DNA of 16,966 nt, taken from the NCBI GenBank assembly GCA_016758965.1, contig JAEPRB010000500.1, positions 1 through 16,966 of the forward strand, in the 5' to 3' direction. Below, one piece after another: positions 10,620 to 16,966 of the stretch. Every line of letters begins with the position of its first letter. Positions within the stretch are counted from its first letter, which is position 1. The notes under the pieces were generated by a model. It ran no database searches. It saw nothing but the letters and a program-made list of their open reading frames with translations, and was not told the DNA's origin. The position numbers and the translations under genes were made by a program. The DNA comes from Circinella minor (lineage: Eukaryota; Mucoromycota; Mucoromycetes; Mucorales; Lichtheimiaceae).

Positions 10620-11235
10620 TGATACATCTCTCCCTTTTTCATATATCTTTCAAAAAAAAAAAACAGTGCCCCATCTTGCTGTTTACCTTTTGCACATATC
10701 ATTCTTGACCCTAAATCTTTTTGATCCATTCTAAATAATAATAAAAAACGGGAAAGATATTTGATGTCCTGGGCATAAATGATTATATGACATGCTGTAA
10801 AATTTTATTGAAGTCATTTATGAATCTATCACAACAAATGATTTTGACTTGTAAACTGTTTAGTAACAACGGTAAGTTGGACTGGGTTTCTAGGCATTTG
10901 CTATTCATGATTAGATGACTCATAGCAGGTACATGGTGACAACAACAACTTCACAATTTAGTATATCATGATTTATAACTAAGCTTTTATACTGAAACAC
11001 ATCCTTTCTTCTGTTTTTATCCTACATTGCTGGACCATGGCAAAAAAACATCAATTATTTCAAAGGTAAGTGGGCTTTCCTTTCGTCAGCTCGCTGAATC
11101 ATACTCTATTATGCCATTTTAAAGACTAAAGAAAAAAATTTCCAATGAACTCCGTCTTTTTTTTTTCGCTTCTTTGTGTTGTTAAAAACAAGTCGTCGTC
11201 AAAAACCGAGCTTTCACCACACGCGTTTTAATCAA
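10620..11235. other. intergenic region with 3' end of the oxidoreductase and promoter of eIF2B delta
   Basis: An AATAAA at 10740-10745, about 120 bp after the oxidoreductase stop, is a reasonable polyadenylation signal. The rest is AT-rich with no long ORF apart from the short upstream ORF / alternative exon at 11037-11069. A strong pyrimidine tract at about 11153-11180 precedes the eIF2B delta start. Confidence 0.5.
11037..11069 (+). promoter_or_regulatory. 10-codon upstream ORF or alternative first exon of eIF2B delta
   Basis: ATG in very good context (ACCATGG) opens MAKKHQLFQR followed by TAA. The same position carries a consensus splice donor, G|GTAAGT, at 11066. If spliced to an AAG acceptor ending at 11192, the frame continues without stops through 11193-11262 into the annotated first exon and would add 24 N-terminal residues. 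So it is either a translated leader peptide, part of a 5'-UTR intron, or the true protein start. Confidence 0.4.
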
Positions 11236-13471
11236 ATGGACCCTACTGCGAATAAATCTTCGGTAAAGAGAGACATTTATGGCTTTAAAATATATATTCC
11301 TGTTTAATGCATAGAAACTAAAAAAAATTAAAATTAGCCACTTCTTGTTCCAGGTGCCGTGGCAGCCCAAAAACAAGCAGCAAGCGCACCAATGAGTTCT
11401 TCGTATGAAAATCAATGGCTTGCGCCTGAGGAAAAGCAACGAGGAACATCACCAGCTGGTAGCCGTGGAAGTAGCGATACTAAACAAAGCAAAGCTAGCA
11501 GTGAAGCAGGTAGTCCACAAATCGCACAACAAAATCAAAATCAAAATCAACAACACCAGCAACAGCAACAACAACCACCTCGTAAATCACAAAAGGACAT
11601 GACCAAAGCTGAACGTCGTGCTCTTCAAGAACAACAACGATTGGCAAAACAGGGTCGTGTCGCAGCTGGCTTACCAAAGTCTGCCAAAAAGGCAGCAGAG
11701 ATGGAACCAACGAATAAAAAAGCTCAACAACCACAACAACAACTGGAAAAACAAACACAACAATCGACTGCTGACGATAAACAAAAGAAAAAAGCTAGAG
11801 CACCAAAGACAGATCAAAATGAAGTTCCTTGGTTGATGCATTTAGATTCACCAAAGAAACCGGAGACAAGTAGTAATAAGGATTTACACCCTGCAGTTTT
11901 GGCATTAGGCTTGTATTTTTCAGAACATAAGATTGTTGGTTCAAATGCTAGGTGTGTCGCTATGTTGGAAACATTTTCAAAGGTAAAGTTTACCAGGTTT
12001 ATTATACTGGGTTATTATTTTGGAGGATTAAAAAGTAAGATGTATTTCATGCGATAATAAATGGATAAAAAAGATAATTGATGGATATTGTGAACCGAAT
12101 GATATAGGTTATCGAAGATCATCGACCACCAGCTGATGCTACATTTGCACGAAACATTCAAAAACATCTTGATCCACATATTGCCTATCTTTTGGGAACT
12201 CGACCTATGTCATTGAGTATGCGTGAATGTATTCGATGGCTAAAGAAAGAAATATCTGATATTGTAGAAGAAGATCCGCCTCTTTCAGACGATGAGGTAA
12301 ACAACCGAATGCACGGTAGTTGATATAAAATGATAGAAGGAAAGTAATTTGACAATTATATTTTTTTCAACATATGTATAGGCTAGAAGTAGACTCATTG
12401 AAGCCATCGAACATTTTATCCGAGAACGTATCACTATGGCTGATCAATTAATCGTTCAAAATGGATTACAAAAGATTCAGGAAGGAGAAGTAATTTTGAC
12501 ATATGGAAAATCATCCGTTGTCGAGAGTTTGTTATTGGAGACAAAGAGGAAGGGAATTGATTTCAAGGTTATCATTGTTGACAGCCGTCCTTTGCTTGAA
12601 GGTGAATGAGGATTTTGATATAATACTAGTGGGATGAGCACATAAAAAAAAGCATTATTATTAATGTGCTTAATTGTATTATATAGGAAAGCATCTATTG
12701 CGACGATTAGCAGCAGCAGGTGTAGATTGTTCATATTACTTATTATCTAGTGTTTATGTTGCTTTACGATCAGTGACCAAAGTAATCATGGGTGCCCATG
12801 CTTTACTTAACAATGGGGCAGTTTATTCCAGAGTTGGAACGGCTATGGTTGCAATGGCTGCTCGGGACAAGCAGATTCCTGTTATGATTTGTTGTGAAAC
12901 GTACAAATTTGTCAATCGAACACAAGTAGATTCTTTGGTCTTGAATGAAATTGGTATGTGTGCGGATAAAGTTTTAAAAGAAAAAATGACCTAGGTTCTG
13001 TTAAAGAAATTTATATTTATTAATAATACATTTATCTTTGATGGGTATTTTTTTAGGCAATCCTGATGAGCTTGTTGATACAAAACCAGTTTATAACTCT
13101 TGCCATCAAACTCATCCTACACCCACGGAATCTGCACTATCTTCTTGGCGTGAACAACCGAATTTGAGATTACTTAATTTACTATATGATGTGACACCAT
13201 CAAAATATATTACATTAGTTGTAACAGAAGTTGGTCTTATTCCTTGTACTTCGGCTCCAGTAGTAAGTAGTTTTTTCCTATTTAAATATGTATATGTAGT
13301 AAACTTTAGATACAAACACCAGTTATTTAACTTTTCTTGTTTATAATTTTAGATTTGGCGTGAATATAAGTAAGTATTTGAACAACAAATCGAGTTGATA
13401 ATAGCATTGTTTTTGGTCTTCTTTTTTACTAACTTTTTTTTTCTAGTGAGGAATTTGGAAAACGGAAATAA
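11236..13471 (+). CDS. GCD2: translation initiation factor eIF2B subunit delta (GCD2/EIF2B4-like)
   Basis: A regulatory subunit of the cytosolic guanine-nucleotide exchange factor that reloads eIF2 with GTP and senses eIF2-alpha phosphorylation. Eight exons give 531 residues: 11236-11262, 11338-11982, 12108-12296, 12382-12601, 12687-12953, 13057-13262, 13353-13369, 13447-13471. The N-terminal ~150 residues are low-complexity and charged, with Gln/Asn-rich runs and the delta-typical KDMTKAERRALQEQQRLAK. The conserved part starts at VPWLMHLDSP. It includes HPAVLALGLYFSEHKIVGSN, TRPMSLSMRECIRWLKKEI, EVILTYGKSSVVESLLLE, KVIIVDSRPLLEG, GAHALLNNGAVYSRVGTAM and VTEVGLIPCTSAPV, in the order of the eIF2B alpha/beta/delta superfamily. 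The SRPMS-like block and terminal wording favour delta over alpha or beta. The start (MDPTANKSS, 27-nt exon) is inferred; 11037 and an internal ATG at 11391 are alternatives. The last intron has GTAAGT, TACTAAC and TTTCTAG; if retained the protein ends REYK. Confidence 0.9.
11521..11579 (+). repeat. CAA/CAG-rich tract coding for Gln/Asn
   Basis: Within eIF2B delta exon 2, CAA/CAG and AAT codons encode a run of Gln and Asn ending in Pro-Pro, with a second smaller Gln cluster around 11727-11765. Mixed codons limit slippage, but lengths may vary between strains. Confidence 0.7.
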
Positions 13472-13490
13472 TATGTTAATATTAGTAAAT

Positions 13491-13516
13491 AATAGTAGTA
13501 GTAATAATAATAATAA
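13491..13516. repeat. (AGT)n(AAT)n microsatellite after eIF2B delta
   Basis: Three to four AGT units run into four AAT units just downstream of the eIF2B delta stop, in the 278-bp spacer between the two convergent genes. Probably 3'-UTR. Confidence 0.6.
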
Positions 13517-13749
13517 AATAAGAATGCTCGGCTTTTGTACATCTATTTTTTTTATAACTTTGGACTGTTTTGTTAATCGAAAAATTTGAGAATTATTTAA
13601 CTTTTTATTAGGTTAAAAGATAACCTACTAGCTCTGGGAAAAATGGATAGTGAGTGTGGGTATGATCATTTAAACGATTATAAATTAAACTTATTTTTTC
13701 TTATTTACTAGTTTAAATATGTTAAGAGTATAACAGGTATCTATATATT

Positions 13750-15912
13750 TTACGGTTTTGAATATGTATCAGCCTCTTCAAGGTCTTTAACGCCTTTTCT
13801 TTCGACAGGTTGTGGAAGCATAAACTCAATACGAAGCAAAAATGCAATAAATAATGTAAGTATTACAGCCCCAAAACTCATTCCCATCGACGTCATCTTG
13901 CCATTAACTGTTTTTTAAATAAGTATGTCAGCAAAAAAAATACACAGAAGTTTTTTTTTGTAACATTTCTCTTCCCATCCTAAAAAAGATTAATGATACT
14001 TACAAAAGGCGGGAGCATCCGATACGACCCATGCTCGTAAATTAATGAAGTTGGGCGCTAGATTACCGACAGCGTTGATAAACGCAATAGCAACAGCACG
14101 AGAATTATGGTCATTTTGATATATTTCGGTTACCTTTCAACAATAGACAAAAAAATATATTAGTTTTTATGACTAGAGACTCAGCATTACTGATATGATT
14201 AAGCTTACCCAGGCTAAACAAAGTGCTGGCAGAGAAATATTTACAGCAATTGCATATACACCTACAAAGAGAAGAGCTGGTGGATTGTTTCCATGACCGA
14301 CAATGGCTAAAATGAGATACCATGCACCAACCCACAATTCGGTTAAAGCAACGTGCCAAATACGGTCACCAGTCCTGTCCGATGACCATGCTACACAGAT
14401 AGCAGTGATGGCGCCAAATAAGTATGCTGGTGTGTTCATATAGTTACTAAAAGCAACTCCATAACCCATTTCACGCAACACAATGGCGAAGTTAAGAGAC
14501 ATTTGGTTTCCAATATAGATACATGAAAAATTAATAACTTGAAGCCAAGCATAAGGTGTTGCCAGGACATTTGTGATACTACGAGCATGTGTATTTTAAA
14601 AAAGAGAGGAAATTCGTTAGTAATCATTTAGTGGTATATCACAATTAGTAACAAGAATTAAATTTTCTACTCACGTTTTAAAGTTAAATGTTGCAGATTT
14701 AACTTTACTACCTTGTCGTTCAATTCGTTTGATTGCAATCTGTCGTTCTTCTTCTGTAAGCCAGTATGTCTTATGATGAGGAAAGTTTGGTAAGGCGAAA
14801 TATCCGGCGAGACCGATAACTACACCAATTAATCCTTCGACAATGAAGAGCCATTTCCAGCCTGGGAGGCCAGCAGCACCATCTAGATGATCTGCAATTC
14901 CACCTGGAAATAATAATAAATATAAATAAATAAAATTGCCGTTCACCATATCAAAAAAATCAAATATTTTGAGTCATTTACCTGCTATCAACCCTCCAAA
15001 TGCACCAGAGACTTGATTTCCAGTGGTAAACATCATCATACGCTTTCCTAATTCCTCCTTAGTATACCAGCTACCAAGTAAAAAAATCATACCGGGATAA
15101 AATGCGGCCTACATTGCAAAAAAAAAAAAAAAAAAAAAAAAAAATTGGCATTACGTATTAATAGTTTCTCAGATGTCTTAATTTTTCCAACTATACTTAT
15201 GCTCTTTATAAATACCTCTACGAGGCCCATAAGTAGTCTACACCCCCAAAGTGCTTGATGCGTTGTGATCAATGACATGAAGCAAACAATTGCACCCCAC
15301 GCGACAACTACAGAAGGTAAAAACCATCGAGGTAAAAGTTTTGTAATTATCATGTTGCTAGGAATTTGTAATCTATTTTATGTCAATTAAAAAACAGTAT
15401 CAGTAAATAATGAGCTTTTTCTGACTTTCTTTTTTACACTTAAAGTATAGCAATGAAATGGAGACATGTATATACTTACACAACATAACCAATAAAGAAC
15501 ATTGTTACGGCCCAGTTATATACTTCTGAATCCAAGCCCAAATCATCTTTCATGCCCATAGTAAAAGCATTTTCTATCAAAAGCAATAATAGCAAAAGTA
15601 ATTTAATTATACTAGCCAACTGATACGATGAATATAACTTTATACCCAAACCATTTTCCCAGTACATGTATATTACTTACGAAGATTATTTCGGTCAAGG
15701 AGATTTGCAAAATAGGCAAAAAAGGACCAGATGAGCATTCGAATATCAAGTTTCCGTACAAGCTTACGTTCCATAACGATGTCAATACCAGAAGTAGACC
15801 CTTCATGTTCACCATTTTCTTGAGATGCTGTATCGATATGACTAACTACTGGCTTATTACCTTCAGTTTCCACTGACCCCCTGTCGTTACTATTGCTACT
15901 GGATGGAGGCAT
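13750..15912 (-). CDS. MFS transporter, Dal5/anion:cation symporter (allantoate permease) type, copy 2
   Basis: A paralogue of the transporter at 5697-7938 with the same predicted role in organic-anion uptake; substrate unknown. Eight exons in reading order: 15681-15912, 15480-15573, 15216-15372, 14982-15108, 14675-14903, 14209-14578, 14004-14133, 13750-13907, giving 498 residues. The N-terminal ~45 residues are Ser/Glu-rich and differ from copy 1. LDRNN is at 72-76, followed by NAFTMGM, NWAVTMFFIGYVVLQIPSN, GNQVSGAFGGLIAGGIAD, GAAGLPGWKWLFIVEG, an identical SNYMNTPAYLFGA, and a shared MSLNFAI and NLAPNF. Intron 6 (14134-14208) uses an AAAG acceptor, which is unusual here but required to keep the frame. 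The gene converges on eIF2B delta with 278 bp between stops. Confidence 0.9.
15118..15144. repeat. uninterrupted A27 (T27 on the transcript) in intron 3 of transporter 2
   Basis: Twenty-seven A on the plus strand read as T27 in the transcript, nine bases from the intron's TAG acceptor. It acts as the polypyrimidine tract and is an expected hotspot of length variation and sequencing error. Confidence 0.85.
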
Positions 15913-16029
15913 GCTATTATTATATAATTTAGTAATAGCAGAATGTTGTAATGAAAAGTATAAAATGAGATGAGAGAGTGTGAAAAAAAAACCAATGAGA
16001 AATTGGAAAGTGGCAAAATTTGATCCTAC

Positions 16030-16036
16030 TTATATA
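16030..16036 (-). promoter_or_regulatory. TATA-box-like element of transporter 2
   Basis: On the minus strand TATATAA lies about 118 bp before the start codon at 15912, a normal spacing for this genome's promoters (copy 1 has TATAAAA 88 bp upstream). Confidence 0.45.
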
Positions 16037-16677
16037 CCATTTATGATATTTTTTTTAGAGTCTGTGGTTAAGTGCAACAGTGTCAAAGTCCTCATAAAAA
16101 ATAGAAATTAAACTTTCATAATCCAAAATACACTCATATACTGTCTAACATTATTAAGTGTGTGAGAGTTATTTGGTTACGTATAATGAATGATAATAAT
16201 CCATTTGTTCCCCACCCCCTGGATCTAACAGAAACCTATTACCAGGATATCTGTACCTCTCCCCATCCTTGCCCAAAAAGAAACCTTGGTAACCTAACGG
16301 GATGACAAACTATCATTGGCTTGGTACAACTATTTACTTAATTGGTGTTCATTTAAAAATATCAGCATATCAAATGTGGGTAATTCTGCAACTTTAATTA
16401 GAATGATGACGCTCATTTTAAAAAAATGGCATATGATTTATTTGCGTATTACAAATTATTATTTTGCTTTTGCATTAACAAGATACGCTATTTCAAAGAA
16501 GGAAATAACGCTTCTTTCTCGACCCAGTAATTTTCTTTCAAATGTATAAATTGCTATCCAAAGACAAAAAGTATGTATGGTGTATCGACTTGTTAAAAAA
16601 ACACAAACAGAAGCTGTAGTAGTAGTAGGTGAGACAAGCATGAGATGAGTCCAATACAAACATATTACGTATATGCT

Positions 16678-16698
16678 TTCTTTTGAAAACCAAAAGAA
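16678..16698. repeat. short inverted repeat (8-bp arms)
   Basis: TTCTTTTG at 16678-16685 pairs with CAAAAGAA at 16691-16698 over a 5-base loop. Another small hairpin, CACTTTT / AAAAGTG, lies at 16802-16821 just before the right-edge ORF. Either may be promoter sites or chance in AT-rich DNA. Confidence 0.35.
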
Positions 16699-16846
16699 AA
16701 GTTTCTAACGAATATGTATAACACCAACTGATTAAATCCCACGACTGCTTTGTATATAATAAAACTAAAACTCCATGAAAATATTCCGATCCTACCACCT
16801 GCACTTTTATTTACAAAAGTGTAAGATAATTTGGGATTATATCACC

Positions 16847-16966
16847 ATGGGAAAAAACCAGAACATCCAGAACATCCAGAGCAATCAGAACATAACTTTT
16901 AAGACCAGCGCAGAGAGTTATCTTTTTTTGGTAATTGGTGTACCCAAACATTTTCAATGGTCTAGT
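16847..16966 (+). CDS. possible N-terminus of an unidentified protein, partial at window edge
   Basis: ATG in excellent context (CACCATGGG) opens a 40-codon frame that reaches the window edge without a stop. It starts MGKNQNIQNIQSNQNITF and continues SAESYLFLVIGVPKHFQW. The first third is built from a 9-bp tandem repeat coding for Gln-Asn-Ile; the rest looks like folded protein. A possible donor (GGTAATT near 16930) could end the exon. No family can be named from this much sequence. Confidence 0.4.
   Translation, partial: MGKNQNIQNIQSNQNITFKTSAESYLFLVIGVPKHFQWSS
16859..16894. repeat. 9-bp tandem repeat, four copies
   Basis: CAGAACATC occurs twice exactly, followed by two diverged units (CAGAGCAAT, CAGAACATA). 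The 9-bp period keeps the reading frame of the ORF starting at 16847 and codes for a Gln-Asn/Ser-Ile/Asn repeat. Confidence 0.75.

Larger units (their letters stand above)
15913..16846. other. intergenic region upstream of transporter 2, no confident gene
   Basis: Contains the transporter 2 promoter at its left end and otherwise AT-rich DNA. A relatively GC-rich patch at about 16200-16310 (CCCCACCCCC, CTCCCCATCC and a CCTTGG-type palindromic core) stands out. Open frames at 16316-16549 on the plus strand and 16459-16804 on the minus strand have no protein-like features. Confidence 0.5.

Noticed and set aside
11495..11758. 87-codon Val-rich minus-strand ORF, and plus-strand Asn-rich ORFs in other frames
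   Set aside because: Artefacts of reading the CAA/CAG-rich tract of eIF2B delta in other frames.
15628..15876. 82-codon plus-strand ORF
   Set aside because: Antisense of transporter 2 exon 1 and intron 1.
5697..15912. A metabolic gene cluster made of two transporters and the dehydrogenase
   Set aside because: A housekeeping translation factor sits between them, strands are mixed and no pathway links are visible; proximity alone does not support it.
16859..16894. Repeat array considered as CRISPR
   Set aside because: Units are 9 bp, directly contiguous with no spacers, in an intron-bearing eukaryotic genome.

Overview
This window looks like nuclear DNA of a filamentous fungus, most likely an early-diverging one (Mucoromycota / Mucorales type). 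Genes are split by many short introns (about 56-130 nt) with GTAAGT-like donors and TAG/CAG acceptors, some with a TACTAAC branch point. Spacers are AT-rich and promoters are pyrimidine-rich. All coding content is recognisable eukaryotic housekeeping or transport. The organism is inferred from style only.

Layout, left to right: (1) at 1-63 a possible gene start on the minus strand that runs off the left edge. (2) A 159-bp pogo/Tigger-like miniature inverted-repeat element at 140-298 with TA target-site duplication, lying 26 bp before the next start codon. (3) TDP1, tyrosyl-DNA phosphodiesterase, at 325-2723 in ten exons, with two N-terminal ubiquitin-interacting motifs and both HxK catalytic motifs. 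(4) A 3-kb AT-rich spacer with no clear gene, holding one candidate gene tail at about 4345-4605. (5) A Dal5/ACS-type major facilitator transporter at 5697-7938, nine exons. (6) A 1.5-kb spacer. (7) A Gfo/Idh/MocA-family NAD(P)-dependent oxidoreductase of the dihydrodiol / D-xylose dehydrogenase type at 9475-10619, one intron. (8) The delta subunit of eIF2B (GCD2-like) at 11236-13471, with a short upstream ORF or alternative first exon. (9) Convergent to it on the minus strand, a second Dal5/ACS-type transporter at 13750-15912, a clear paralogue of the first. (10) A spacer, then a possible gene start at 16847 that runs off the right edge.

The genes do not form one pathway: DNA repair (TDP1), translation initiation (eIF2B delta), a soluble dehydrogenase and two organic-anion transporters. 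The clearest relationship is the inverted pair of paralogous transporters that bracket the oxidoreductase and eIF2B delta genes. They share the first exon-intron junctions but differ by intron gain/loss and an 11-nt junction shift further in. I see no CRISPR array, rRNA, tRNA, prokaryotic operon or obvious novel multi-gene system. The most informative observations are the promoter-embedded MITE, the divergent intron structure of the transporter pair, the splice-dependent C-terminus of eIF2B delta, and the unexplained gene-tail-like stretch in the 3-kb gap.
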